Source: Planctomycetota bacterium (GTDB taxonomy: Bacteria; Planctomycetota; Phycisphaerae; Phycisphaerales; UBA5793). Taken from it: a DNA stretch of 64,000 nt. Both the position numbers and the translations under genes were made by a program. The stretch spans positions 248,001 to 312,000 of the forward strand of contig JABFGK010000002.1 in NCBI GenBank assembly GCA_013112555.1, given 5' to 3'. The notes below the pieces were generated by a model. That model searched no databases. It was given only the letters and a program-made list of their open reading frames with translations, and was not told the DNA's origin. Within the stretch, counting starts at the first letter, position 1; every line of letters starts with the position of its first letter. This document shows, piece after piece, positions 29,401-38,700 of the stretch.

Positions 29401-30022
29401 TACCCAGCAGCATGGTCCCGGTCGTCTCCATCGTGACCGACACAAAGATTGGAACGTCATCAGGCGACCGGCCGGCTTTTGCCAGTGCCGCGAGACACGC
29501 ATTGACGACACACTTGCACTGAAGCAAATCCTGGCAGGTCTCGATGAGAAAGCAGTCGACGCCGCCTTCGAGCAAGCCAACGGCCTGCCGGGTATATGAG
29601 GCAAGCATCTCATCCCAGCCGGTCTGGCCGAGTGAGACGAGTTTCGTGCCCGGACCGATCGAGCCGGCCACAAAGCGTGGCCGATCAACCGTCGAATACG
29701 ATTCACAAGCGGCACGGGCGATCTGGGCCGCTTCCCGATTGAACGCCTCCACCTCACCCGGCCCCGAGTGCCCGAACTCACCCAGAGTCAGGGCACTGGC
29801 ACCAAAGGTATTGGTCTCAACGATGTCAGCGCCGACTTCCAGGAAGGACTCGTGGATGCGCTGCAGAATCTCGGGACGCGACCGGGTGATCATCTCGGTG
29901 CAGTTCTCACAGCCGAGATAGTCATCGGCAGTCAGGTCAGACGCTGCCTGAACGCTCGTTCCCATGGCCCCGTCCAACAGCAGGACGCGCTGCCGAACAT
30001 GATCAATCAGTTGTGCTGCCAC
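26432..30022 (-). CDS. metH: Cobalamin-dependent methionine synthase
   Basis: This 1196-residue enzyme transfers a methyl group from methyltetrahydrofolate to homocysteine via cobalamin. All four modules are present. The homocysteine domain starts LLLDGAMGT and has zinc ligands in GLNCATGP and VGGCCGTTP. The pterin domain contains IGERTNANGSRKFKRLL. The cobalamin domain has DVHDIGKN, supplying the lower-axial histidine. The reactivation domain has RYSFGYPACPEMSDQ. E. coli MetH is 1227 residues. The GTG at 30022 follows AGGAG by six bases and family similarity begins at once, so it is the start. The linker before the reactivation domain is a low-complexity Ala/Ser/Thr/Arg stretch. I see no cobalamin riboswitch upstream. 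Confidence 0.97.
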   Translation of the reverse strand: MAAQLIDHVRQRVLLLDGAMGTSVQAASDLTADDYLGCENCTEMITRSRPEILQRIHESFLEVGADIVETNTFGASALTLGEFGHSGPGEVEAFNREAAQIARAACESYSTVDRPRFVAGSIGPGTKLVSLGQTGWDEMLASYTRQAVGLLEGGVDCFLIETCQDLLQCKCVVNACLAALAKAGRSPDDVPIFVSVTMETTGTMLLGTEIEAAVTALRQYPIAGLGLNCATGPREMGEHLAWLSKHWDRLLTVAPNAGLPVMIDGKAQYPLGPEAFANTMADFVERYGINMVGGCCGTTPDHIAQLARKLGTDTAPVAIPTNPGKPAVSSLYSAVDLKQDTSFLIIGERTNANGSRKFKRLLDAEDWDGLVSMAKEQIRDGSHMLDVCVDFVGRDGVADITEVVGRYTRQVTAPLMIDSTEATVIEAALKLAGGRCLVNSINLEDGESRFDAICPLLQQFGAGAVALTIDEHPEEGMAKTAQRKLEIAQRMHRLYTEKWGLDPTGLLFDPLTFTIATGNESDRRLALETLDGIERISSAFPECGIVLGVSNVSFGLKPAARHVLNSVFLHEALERGLTAAIVHASKIRPRNRIPDAHWNAALDLIYDRRAEDHDPLTSFMALFEDDDDAAHKADGVAENGTAWAELSIDDRLRRHIIDGEREHLEEDLAEALLRYTPLEIINDHLLDGMRVVGELFGSGKMQLPFVLESAQVMKASVAILEPYMDKAADGSSSSSAKACIVLATVKGDVHDIGKNLVDIILSNNGFKVVNLGIKQPIATVISALEEHEADAIGLSGLLVKSVGVMEEDVQELNRRQLKVPVLLGGAALTRTYAESHLRDVYHGPLYYGKDAFEGLRILNALADGTLTEVDRQIERRREQRARRDSAGAGATSAACNTSGTSADTTDRASSVDVIDEDGNAVESDRAPVAIPTPPFWGTRVVESVPLKEVYAFINKVALFRAQWGFRKGAMSSAEYARSIADQAEPIFSRLQQEFRENKTLAPAVVYGYFPVRSDGDAVIVYDPDDHGREVERFDFPRQNSRGRRCISDYFQPVNDATDAPPDVLGVFVCTVGKEVGALARYLFESDKYSEYLYTHGLGVESAEALAELWHKRMRQELAIDADDATDIRKLFGQKYRGSRYSFGYPACPEMSDQERLFRLLKPERIGCALTENYQIDPEQSVSALVVHHPAAKYFNT

Positions 30023-30101
30023 ATCCGTCTCCTGTATGGCTCCACCGCCCCCAGCCCATCGCGCCGGGACGCGCAAGCCGCTACTCGAATGATGATTGAG
30101 G

Positions 30102-30491
30102 TCAGGCTGGCACCTGAATTGCGACGAAGCAAGTCCGCGGCTCTGCCAGCAGGGTACACGACAGCGTGCACTCATTCAACCGTTCATCCGGATAAAGCGA
30201 TGAATACTTGGCCCACGCGGTGCCGTCCTCTGATGGGGCTGGGAAGACCACGCACTCTATCTGCTTGATGATGAACACGTTACCGGCCCTTGCGGGAGAC
30301 TGATCGGGAGGCATGGCCGGCCTGATGGGGGACAGGGAGAGGCCGGTCGGATCGACGCATCGGGGCCCGGCAAGGTCCTGCCAATCGTAGAGTGCAATAG
30401 GTTCGCCTGTGTGCCGAACTGCTCTCCATGCCACCTTTTTTTGAAAAAAGTGTAGTTTTGGGCTCCTCTGCTCTATGATTGTGCGGTACAT
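30102..30491 (-). CDS. Possible small protein upstream of metH, unknown
   Basis: A 129-residue frame ends 79 bases upstream of metH on the same strand. Its second half (WAKYSSLYPDERLNECTLSC, then LLAEPRTCFVAIQV) looks protein-like, with alternating hydrophobic residues and reasonable codon use. No start codon has a ribosome site; 30491 and 30317 are both possible. I recognise no family. It could be a genuine short gene co-transcribed with metH or a chance frame. Confidence 0.3.
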   Translation of the reverse strand: MYRTIIEQRSPKLHFFQKKVAWRAVRHTGEPIALYDWQDLAGPRCVDPTGLSLSPIRPAMPPDQSPARAGNVFIIKQIECVVFPAPSEDGTAWAKYSSLYPDERLNECTLSCTLLAEPRTCFVAIQVPA

Positions 30492-30751
30492 TCAGTGTAC
30501 TGAAGGAGAGGGATTTTCGCCCCTCATAACAGGAAGGCAGCATCCACGGCTGAGCGTCTGACTCGGCATGGGTTTTGTGCCGCAGCGCTGACGCTGAGCG
30601 GGCTGCTTCGGAGAGAGAAGAGCAAGGAGAGGCGGTCGTCTGCGATCGCTTCGGGCGATGAGATGAGTGGATTCGGATTGATCCTGTGCAGTATGTCGTC
30701 TGCACGGAAAGCACTTGTAGAGTTCGTTATACCAAAAAAGGAGACGAAGGA

Positions 30752-31603
30752 ATGAAGAAGGTTCTAGCACTGATGGCCGGCGCGGTTCTGTGTGGTTCTG
30801 CTGCGGCAGACATGAACGCGATCGGTCCGTTTACCGGCGACTACCAGGAAGACTTCAACACAGACTACGTGGTCTTCCAGCCGTGCCTGTCATGGCGTAC
30901 CTTTGGTGGCACCTCTGATTGGTGCACGCCCGGCAACAGTGGCACCCACACCACGAGCGGCTGGGGTTTCTATTGCACCGTGTATGCACGCAGCAGCCCG
31001 TATCTGTATGGGTCAGCCGGCGGCTACACCAACTGCACGTTTGACATGGAAATGGGCAAGTTCGGCGGCTACTTCGAGAACCACACGAACGTAGACGGCT
31101 GCACGCTCAACTTCTACGACGTGGACGGCAATCTGCACGCGTCCGAGTACGTTGACAACCCGGCATGCGACGGCTCCGATTGGGTCTGGTACGGCTTCGA
31201 GACCACCGACACCGGATTCGTCAGTGTTGACATCATCGGCGAAGGCTACGGCGCATTCGTCCTGATGGAAGACATGGAAGCCAGCGAATTCGCAGGCGGC
31301 GGCTTTGATCTGGCCGTGACCGGCGACTGCCCGGGCACCATGGAAGCCTGCGCCACCGGCGCCAACGCCGGTGACAAGATTGTCATCATCTACTCGTTCA
31401 ACTACGGCAGTGCCGGCCCCGTCCCCGGTTGCCCCTCCCTCTTCACCGACCTCGCCAGCCCGGTCGTGGCCGGCTCAGGCGCTGCAGACGCCAGCGGCAC
31501 CTACTGCAAGAGCGGCAAGGTCCCGCAGAATGCATGCGGTCGCGTGAAGGTTCAGGCGATCAATCGCAGCACTTGCGAGAAGTCAGCCGTTGTGGAAATC
31601 TAA
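30752..31603 (+). CDS. Small secreted protein with shared C-terminal domain
   Basis: A 283-residue protein. A classic signal peptide (MKKVLALMAGAVLCGSAAA) follows a strong ribosome site (AAAAAAGGAGACGAAGGA). The body is Gly/Tyr/Asp rich with several cysteines (YQEDFNTDYVVFQPCLSW; GGYFENHTNVDGCTLNFYDV), suggesting a carbohydrate-binding-like or other beta sandwich. Residues 185-283 are the tail domain shared with three other proteins here (IVIIYSFNYGSAGPVPGCPS; GAADASGTYC; VQAINRSTCEKSAVVEI). A 270-base untranslated stretch precedes it. A strong terminator follows. Function unknown. Confidence 0.85.
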   Translation: MKKVLALMAGAVLCGSAAADMNAIGPFTGDYQEDFNTDYVVFQPCLSWRTFGGTSDWCTPGNSGTHTTSGWGFYCTVYARSSPYLYGSAGGYTNCTFDMEMGKFGGYFENHTNVDGCTLNFYDVDGNLHASEYVDNPACDGSDWVWYGFETTDTGFVSVDIIGEGYGAFVLMEDMEASEFAGGGFDLAVTGDCPGTMEACATGANAGDKIVIIYSFNYGSAGPVPGCPSLFTDLASPVVAGSGAADASGTYCKSGKVPQNACGRVKVQAINRSTCEKSAVVEI

Positions 31604-31685
31604 TGACGACCACAACATCGTCAGCAGTCACGGACTCAGTGTCGACCGATGCTGAACTCAACGTGACCTGATGAAGCACAAAAAC

Positions 31686-31727
31686 AAGTGGGTCTGCTCG
31701 GTTTCCGGGCAGACCCACTTTGCTTTT
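31686..31727. terminator. Bidirectional rho-independent terminator
   Basis: A perfect 12-base stem, AAGTGGGTCTGC (31686-31697) with GCAGACCCACTT (31709-31720), has TGCTTTTT on the plus-strand side. The minus-strand exit reads TTGTTTTTGTG. It sits between the convergent secreted protein and oppF genes and can serve both. Confidence 0.85.
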
Positions 31728-31786
31728 TCCCATCTGAGTCGAGAACAAAAACACACCCGCTTATGCTGCCGGGCCGGCTCAACCCT

Positions 31787-32662
31787 TTACTTGAACCGCT
31801 CTACCGCAACGGCACTCTCGCCTTCGGGTGTATATTGCACTCGACGTTTCTTCTGACGCGGCTTCGGCTCCGGGACGGCCGACAGAAGCGACTTGGTGTA
31901 CGCATGCTGAGGATTTCGGTAGATCGCCTCGGCATCGCTCTCCTCAACGATCTTGCCGCGATACATGACGGCAATGCGCTCGCACACATGCTGGATCACA
32001 GCCATGTCGTGACTAATAAACAGGTAAGACAGCCCGAACTCATCCTGCAGATCCTTGAGCAGATTCAGAATCTGACTCTGGATCGATACATCAAGCGCCG
32101 ACGTCGGCTCGTCACAGATAATCAATTTCGGTTCCAGCGCCAATGCCCTGGCAATGCCGATGCGCTGACGCTGCCCCCCGGAGAATTCGTGCGGGTAGCG
32201 GTCGGCCGTCGACTTGGGCATGCCGCACCGCTCGAGCAGTTCCTCAACTCGTGACCTGAGTTCATTGCCTCGCACCAGGCCGTGGACCTGCAACGGTTCG
32301 CCGATGATGCGGCTGATGCGCATGCGCGGATTCAACGACCCGCCTGGATCCTGAAAGATGATCTGCATTTCCCGCCGCAGTTTCTGCATCTCCGACCCGG
32401 AGAGGTCAAAGACATTGCGTCCCCGGTAGTACACCTGACCGGCGGTCGGGTCGATGAGCCGAAGAATCGTGCGCCCGACCGTGGTCTTGCCGCACCCGGA
32501 CTCCCCGACCAGCCCGATCGTCTCACCGTCGCGGATCTCAAACGAGACATCATCGACGGCCTTCACCCACCCGACCGTCCGTTGCAGCAGGCCGGCCTTG
32601 ATCGGGAAGTACGTCTTGAGATTCTCAACGCGGAGCAGGGGCGATTGTGTCATTTCTGCCAT
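31787..32662 (-). CDS. Oligopeptide/dipeptide ABC transporter ATPase (OppF/DppF type)
   Basis: A 291-residue ABC ATPase of the peptide-import class. It has Walker A GESGCGKTT, the Q-loop stretch MQIIFQDPGGSLNPRM typical of OppD/OppF, signature FSGGQRQRIGIARALAL, Walker B LIICDEPTSALD and switch ISHDMAV. The C-terminal YRNPQHAYTKSLLSAVPEP is the oligopeptide-transporter extension. It would energise peptide uptake, but no OppD, permease or binding protein gene is nearby. The ATG at 32662 is chosen on similarity; 32653 is an alternative, and neither has a strong ribosome site. Confidence 0.88.
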   Translation of the reverse strand: MAEMTQSPLLRVENLKTYFPIKAGLLQRTVGWVKAVDDVSFEIRDGETIGLVGESGCGKTTVGRTILRLIDPTAGQVYYRGRNVFDLSGSEMQKLRREMQIIFQDPGGSLNPRMRISRIIGEPLQVHGLVRGNELRSRVEELLERCGMPKSTADRYPHEFSGGQRQRIGIARALALEPKLIICDEPTSALDVSIQSQILNLLKDLQDEFGLSYLFISHDMAVIQHVCERIAVMYRGKIVEESDAEAIYRNPQHAYTKSLLSAVPEPKPRQKKRRVQYTPEGESAVAVERFK

Positions 32663-32815
32663 GGTAATCCATTGAAAATGCAGGGTTATCGTGAGCCGGT
32701 AAGCGTAGGGAGGAACGAGGTGGTTGTCTGCCTGTCGCCAACCCGGATCGGCGGCTTCAGACTCGGGCTGCCTCGTTTTTTTGTGTCCAGCCGTCATCGG
32801 GCTACACTATTCGCT

Positions 32816-34054
32816 ATGACAAAAACGCACAAACTCGTCCCCGATCGTCAACGAGACCGCCATCTGCAATGGGCCTGTGAACTCACCGGGCTCCCCACCG
32901 GGGCCGGCCGCGAGCATCGGGTCGTCAAGTGGGTCCGCGACTGGGTCAGCCGCCGCCCGTCGATCCGCATGAAACGTGACCGCTTCGGCAATCTGCTGCT
33001 GAGCATGCCCGGGCGCTCCCGTGGGCGGGGTCGGCCGCTGATCTTCACAGCACACCTGGATCACCCGGCCTTCGTGGTTCGCAGGATCGTGGATGACAAG
33101 ACGGTGCACCTCGAGTTCCGGGGAGGCGTCCATGAGTCGTACTTCGACAACGGGCGCATTGTCATTCATGCCGGCGACGGGACGCAGCGTCGAGCCCGTA
33201 TTGTCAGCCATGAAAAGGGGAAGGTCTTTCGCGAAGCAATGGCTGTCGTGGCAGGGCCCGGGCGTCGACGGGTCGACGGCATCGAAGTGAGCGACCTGGC
33301 CACCTGGGATCTCAAGCCGTCACGAGTCACTGCCCGAGGCATGATGCACAGCCCGGCCTGCGATGACTTGGCCGGCGCAGCAGCCGCCTTGAGTGCCCTC
33401 GACGTGCTGAGCAAAAAGCGAGGTTGGGACGGGGACGTGCGGGTCTTGTTGACTCGGGCCGAGGAAGTCGGCTTTGTCGGGGCCATCCAGGCCTGTCAGT
33501 CAGGCATCATCCCAAAGAATGCACAGTTGATCGCCCTGGAGACTTCTCGGACGTTTTCTGATTCCCCGATCGGCAATGGGCCGATTGTCCGCGTGGGAGA
33601 TCGGATCAGCGTGTTCCATCACGGCCTGACGTTTCTGGCGTGCCAGGTCGCCGAAAAACTGGTCTCGGATTCAGACGGCCGCTTCACCTGGCAACGCAAA
33701 CTCATGCCGGGCGGGGCGTGCGAAGCCACTGCCTTCCAGGCATTTGGATATGAGGCGACGTCCATGTGTCTGGCGCTGGGCAACTACCACAACCAAGGCA
33801 AGATCGACGATCTGCAAGCCGGAACACTCAAAGGGCGACCCAGAATCGCACAGGAATTTGTGAGTGTCGAAGACTACCACGGGCTGGTTCTGCTGCTGGT
33901 GGCTTCCGGGTGGGGGCTCACAGGCCGAAATCCTCGCGGCAAGGGGAAAGTCATGCCCACAAGTGATGGTGCTGCCCAAATCCGTGATAGAATGCACAAC
34001 TTGATTTCAGAGCGCGGTTTCGTGCTTGAGGAGCCAGAGGCCAAGATCACCTGA
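32816..34054 (+). CDS. M42-like metallopeptidase
   Basis: A 412-residue cytosolic protein with the metal-site pattern of co-catalytic zinc aminopeptidases: TAHLDHPAF (His and Asp ligands), CDDLAGAAAAL (bridging Asp), RAEEVGFVGA (Glu-Glu general base and ligand), ALETS, and LGNYHNQGKI with a final His. Family M42 (glutamyl aminopeptidase/cellulase M) fits best. An inserted domain at about residues 100-165 matches the lid of such enzymes. It probably trims N-terminal residues from peptides. It is divergent from the peptide-transporter ATPase, a plausible functional neighbour. The start codon lacks a clear ribosome site. Confidence 0.82.
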   Translation: MTKTHKLVPDRQRDRHLQWACELTGLPTGAGREHRVVKWVRDWVSRRPSIRMKRDRFGNLLLSMPGRSRGRGRPLIFTAHLDHPAFVVRRIVDDKTVHLEFRGGVHESYFDNGRIVIHAGDGTQRRARIVSHEKGKVFREAMAVVAGPGRRRVDGIEVSDLATWDLKPSRVTARGMMHSPACDDLAGAAAALSALDVLSKKRGWDGDVRVLLTRAEEVGFVGAIQACQSGIIPKNAQLIALETSRTFSDSPIGNGPIVRVGDRISVFHHGLTFLACQVAEKLVSDSDGRFTWQRKLMPGGACEATAFQAFGYEATSMCLALGNYHNQGKIDDLQAGTLKGRPRIAQEFVSVEDYHGLVLLLVASGWGLTGRNPRGKGKVMPTSDGAAQIRDRMHNLISERGFVLEEPEAKIT

Positions 34055-34201
34055 GCATTTGGCAGTTCGGGAACCTTTTGGGCCTTTCTCATCGTATAGA
34101 TAGGTTGAGTGCGGGCTGAAAAAGAAGTGCAGCCCGATACGTGCCGATTGATGATAATGGCACAGTCCCCCCCCACCACACACGGTGGAGAGACGAGTTT
34201 C

Positions 34202-35599
34202 ATGGCAGAGCAGCAAGAGCAAGAACTCGAACAAGAGAATCGACCATCGGAAAAAGAGGCCCGTGGGTCCAATAACAAGGACCCGAACGCTTCGACGGCC
34301 GGGATCGATACCCTCATCGGCCGCATCGTGGTCGAGCAGGGTCTTGCCACCTCCGAGGAGGTCCAACTCTGCCTCGATCTCAAAAAGCAGAACAAGGACA
34401 ACGAGAGTACCCAATCCCTCGCCGAGCTGCTCACAAAAAACGAGTTTGTCACCGGCCGTCAGCTCTCACGCGTCCGGCGTGAAGTCGAAGCCCAGCGGAC
34501 CACGCAGCAGATTCCGGGGTACGTCATCAAGCGGAAACTCGGGGCCGGCGCGATGGCCAAGGTCTATCTGGCCAAGCAACTGAGCCTCGACCGATATGTT
34601 GCCATCAAGGTCCTGCCCAAGAAGTTCAGTTCGAGTGCGCAGTTCATCGAGCGGTTCTACAAGGAGGGGCAGGCGGCTGCCAAACTGAACCACCCGAACA
34701 TCGTGCAGGCCTACGACGTCGGCCAGTCCGGCGAGTACCACTACTTCGTGATGGAGTACGTGGACGGCAAGACGGTCTTTGACGTCATGCAGGACAATGG
34801 CCGCTTTGCCGAACAGGATGCCATAGACATCATTCTGCAGATCGCCGATGCCCTGCACCATGCCCATGCACGCGGCTTCGTCCACCGTGACGTAAAGCCG
34901 AAGAACGTGATGATGAGCAAGGACGGGGTCGCCAAGTTGGCTGACATGGGTCTGGCCCGCGCCCTGTCCGACAAAGAGGCTGCCGAGGCCGAGGCCGGCC
35001 GCGCGTTCGGCACCCCCTACTACATCAGCCCGGAGCAAATCCGAGGCGAGGTCAATATCGGGCCGCAGACCGACATCTACTCGCTCGGTGCCACCTTCTA
35101 TCACATGGTCACCGGCCAGGTACCGTTTGACGGTGCCAATCCGTCGGCCGTCATGCATGAACACCTGAAGGCAGACCTCGTCCCGCCGGATCATGTGAAT
35201 CCGAAGTTGTCACCCGGTGTGTCCGAAGTCATCGAGATGATGATGGCCAAGTCGCGCCGGCAGCGGTACCAGAGTTGCCAGGATCTCATGGCCGACCTGC
35301 GAATGGCTCGGCAGGGACAGTCTCCGTCCATCGCTCACAAGGAACTCGACCTGTCAGGACTCACCTCCGGCACCGTTCTGCCAAACGGGTCCGGCAGCCG
35401 CAATGCAATTTCCAACGGCGGTTCGAGCAACGGATCGGACATGGACGACACCGCAGTCGCACCGGCGATCCGAATATCCAACAAAAGCAGCGGCTCCGTA
35501 TTCGGGGATCCTGCCTTTCTCCTCGTCGTCGTATTGCTATTCATCAGCGTCGTTGGGAATGTGATCCTCGGCATCATGAAACTCGTCGAGCAATCCTGA
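34202..35599 (+). CDS. Membrane-anchored Ser/Thr protein kinase with N-terminal MshEN-like repeats
   Basis: This 465-residue protein carries a Hanks-type kinase domain at about residues 105-370: glycine loop LGAGAMAKVY, VAIKVLP (Lys136), HRDVKPKN (228-235), APE-like ISPEQ and DIYSLGATFYHMVTG. The DFG triplet is DMG (248-250). Before it, residues 35-63 (IDTLIGRIVVEQGLATSEEV) and 70-98 (QSLAELLTKNEFVTGRQLSR) look like two copies of the short helical unit at the N-terminus of type II secretion/pilus ATPases. A Ser/Gly-rich linker leads to a C-terminal membrane helix (FLLVVVLLFISVVGNVILG) with only a few residues beyond. The ATG at 34202 is preferred; 34157 and 34109 are in frame. Confidence 0.9.
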   Translation: MAEQQEQELEQENRPSEKEARGSNNKDPNASTAGIDTLIGRIVVEQGLATSEEVQLCLDLKKQNKDNESTQSLAELLTKNEFVTGRQLSRVRREVEAQRTTQQIPGYVIKRKLGAGAMAKVYLAKQLSLDRYVAIKVLPKKFSSSAQFIERFYKEGQAAAKLNHPNIVQAYDVGQSGEYHYFVMEYVDGKTVFDVMQDNGRFAEQDAIDIILQIADALHHAHARGFVHRDVKPKNVMMSKDGVAKLADMGLARALSDKEAAEAEAGRAFGTPYYISPEQIRGEVNIGPQTDIYSLGATFYHMVTGQVPFDGANPSAVMHEHLKADLVPPDHVNPKLSPGVSEVIEMMMAKSRRQRYQSCQDLMADLRMARQGQSPSIAHKELDLSGLTSGTVLPNGSGSRNAISNGGSSNGSDMDDTAVAPAIRISNKSSGSVFGDPAFLLVVVLLFISVVGNVILGIMKLVEQS

Positions 35600-35626
35600 C
35601 ATTCCATGCTCCAGCACCGAAGCCAT

Positions 35627-35656
35627 TAAAAAAACAGCAGGACTGAAGTCCTGCTG
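35627..35656 (-). terminator. Rho-independent terminator of the large repetitive protein gene
   Basis: CAGCAGGACT (35635-35644) pairs with AGTCCTGCTG (35647-35656). On the minus strand the stem is followed by seven T residues (35634-35628). It lies about 50 bases after the stop at 35708. Confidence 0.88.
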
Positions 35657-35707
35657 CCTGTTGGAGTTGTGTGTCGATTCGATCGCCTCGGAGTCAACCC
35701 TCGGCAA

Positions 35708-38700
35708 TTACAAGCCAGCCGGCACGAACGTCGGGGTGCCGCCCTGGAATACCTTGCCCTTGGTCACAACCAGCGTCACGCCGCCGTTGTGATAGATCAC
35801 GCGCCAGACGAGATGCGGTCGCGCCATCGGGGGCAGGTTCTCAACGGTAAACGTCCCTGTCGGCAGCGCGGCACTCGTCACAATGTCGAACCGGTCTCCC
35901 TGACGTGGTTCAAAACCGTTGATCAGCGACACATTTAGCGTACCGGATAATGTGGCCAGGCTCAACACGTCGAGCACATCATGTTCAGTGTTCGGCACGG
36001 TCCCGCCGAGCTCGATATTGAGGGAACCGGCCGCATCCTGCTGATAGTCGGCCGTGATCGTCAGATTGCCGGCCGAGCCCGACCCGCCCGGGTGAATCGC
36101 CCCGGCACTCTCGACCGACCCACTGAGCATGCCGGCGCCCGTGGTGGTCACCAGACCATTGATCATCATGTCCGAATAGGCGGACACCATGGCTCCATTG
36201 GCGACTTCCAGTGACCCATCACCGGCAACACCAACCAGGAGGATGCCTTCAACGATCAGGTCCGTACTTGAGCCGTCCACGATCACCAACCCGGACTCGC
36301 CGGCCAGTTGCCCGATCGTCAGGTTCCCGGTCACCGTTGCCTGAGCGCCGTTGATCAGGTTCAGAACTGCGAGACCGCTGGAGCCACCGACACTCAGATC
36401 GGGGTCGGCCTGGGTGTAGGTCCCACCGTTGACCGTAATCGTCCCGGCATGCCATTCAATGACCGCGCCGGCTTCACGATGCATGGATTGGACCAGCAGT
36501 TCAGCGCCGGCCGACAGCATCGTTAACGTCGAGCCGGAACGCAACGTGACAGACAGCGCATCAACCAGGGCGTTGTCGGCCAGCGACAAGATCCCGTTGC
36601 CCTGCACATCAACGCTCGGCGTAGTCAGTGAGCCGGGTGTGGCACCGCCGACGTATAACTCACCCGAGTCGGCCACATACACGAGCACTGCCTCGGCACC
36701 GAGGTCATCAACCAGCACGAGCGTCGGGATGTACACTTCGGTGGCGGCGTCCGGGATGGCATTCATGCGCCAGTTGGTCGGCTCGAACCAACTTCCCCCG
36801 AACGGCCCGATGTATACGCCGTCCTTGTAGTCAACGCCGACGATGACCGAGTCGGCCGTGTAACTCACCACGAACTTCGTCAGTGGATTGCCGGTGCTGC
36901 CAAGTGAATAAGTATCAAACGTCCCTGACAAACCGGAGCCGGTCATGACCGTGAACGAATCGCCGTAGTTCGGTACGAATCCGCTGATGCACTGCACATC
37001 GAGCGTCCCGCCGATTGACATCGTGCCGGTCGCAATCATCTGGTCGTACTCATCGGCCAGGTTGCCGCCTATTTCGATGTTCACCGTACAGTTGGTGAGC
37101 GTGACGTTGCCACTGACATCAAGGCTGCCGGCCGTGTTGCCGGATTCGCTTGGTTCGATGATGGCGGTGTCGGCTGTGACATCCGCGGCGATCGAGCCGT
37201 GGCCGGAGAGCATGCCCCCGGTCAGGTCGGCTGATCCACTCGTGATGGACAGCGAACCGTTGACGCGTGTTTCGCCGGCTGACTGCGGGTAGGGACCGTT
37301 TCGAGTGAGTGCAGCACCTTCGTCGACGATCACCGTCCCGCTTGTCTGGAAGGTGCCCGACGAGATCGCGACCGTCGAACCGGCCGTTGAGTGCAGCAGT
37401 CCCTGATTGTCGAAGTCGAGTGTGTTGACATCGATGGTCAACGTCTCACCGGTATCGGCCACGATCGAGCCGAGATTCGTCAGTCCCATGTTGTTGGCAC
37501 CGATGTTGCCGCGCCCGCGGATGGTATGGGAGGCGCCGTTGACGAGATCGCGGGTGGTCCCATTAGACTGGATCCGCGAGCTGACACCGGGCAAAACGAC
37601 TTCACCAGACCCGTCGAGCGTCACGATGTCACTATTGGCATATAGGTAGGTGTACGAGCCGGTGGAATCGATTGTCATCGTTCCGTTGTTGACAATCGTA
37701 CCGAGCGCGTAGGTACTGGCACCATTGTTGACGGTGTAGGTGCCGTTGAGTGTCAGATCTGTCAGCGACGGTGTCTGACTCCCGGGCACCTGGAACGTGC
37801 CGTCGTCAACCGTGGCAAGGACGCCGCCGCGGATGTCGGCACTGCCTGACAGTGTGACTGTCGAGCCGGCCAATGCCTGGATCAGGCCTCCGGTGTTTGT
37901 CAGCGGCGTGCTGCGGATCTTTAGAGTGCCGCCGTTGGACGCCTGCATGGTTCCCGTGTTGATATTCGGGTTGGCTCCGAAATCGCCATGCAGATCAACT
38001 TCCATGGTGATCCCCGAGAGGTTGGCATCAATCAGCGACTCGTTCGTCAGCAACAGGATGTTCGATCCGATCTGGCCGCCGCCGTGGATCGTATGACTCC
38101 CAGTGTTGGTGACCCGTTGCGTCACGCTGGTCCCGCGCACGACATTGAGACTCGAAGCGCCCAGGGCAACGTCACCGGTGCCGCTCAGGATCATATTGTC
38201 CACATCGGTATACAGGTAGGTATACGACCCGCCTGAGGTTATTGAAATCGACCCATCATTCACGAGCGAGTTCCGTGCATACAGGGACGCGCTGTTCTCC
38301 ACCGTGGCACTGCTGGTATTCTGCACATTGTCAATCCAGGCAGACTGACTCGCGCCAACGATCACCGAACCAGTCCCTGAGGAGTCAATGGTCCCGTCAA
38401 CGATCGAGGCCGATCCGGTCAGGAGGACCGTCGAGCCGTCCTGGGCTTCAATCAACCCGTTCGTGTTGGTCAGCGGCGTGGCATGAAGTTGCAGCGTGCC
38501 GCCGTTGGTCGCCTGCATGATGCCGGTATTCGTATTGAGCGTGTCTGACAGATTGCCATTCAGATCAATCTTCATCGTGACGCCCGGTGAGTCGGCAGCG
38601 ATCAGGCCTTCGTTGGTGAGAACGAGGAAGTTCGCACCCAATCCGCCTCCGCCTCGAATCGTGTGGTTCATCCCATTACTCAGGCGTCGATTGGACACGT

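Noticed and set aside
30023-30480. Cobalamin or SAM riboswitch upstream of metH
   Set aside because: I looked for the B12-box and SAM-I core elements on the minus strand and found no convincing match; a covariance search would decide.
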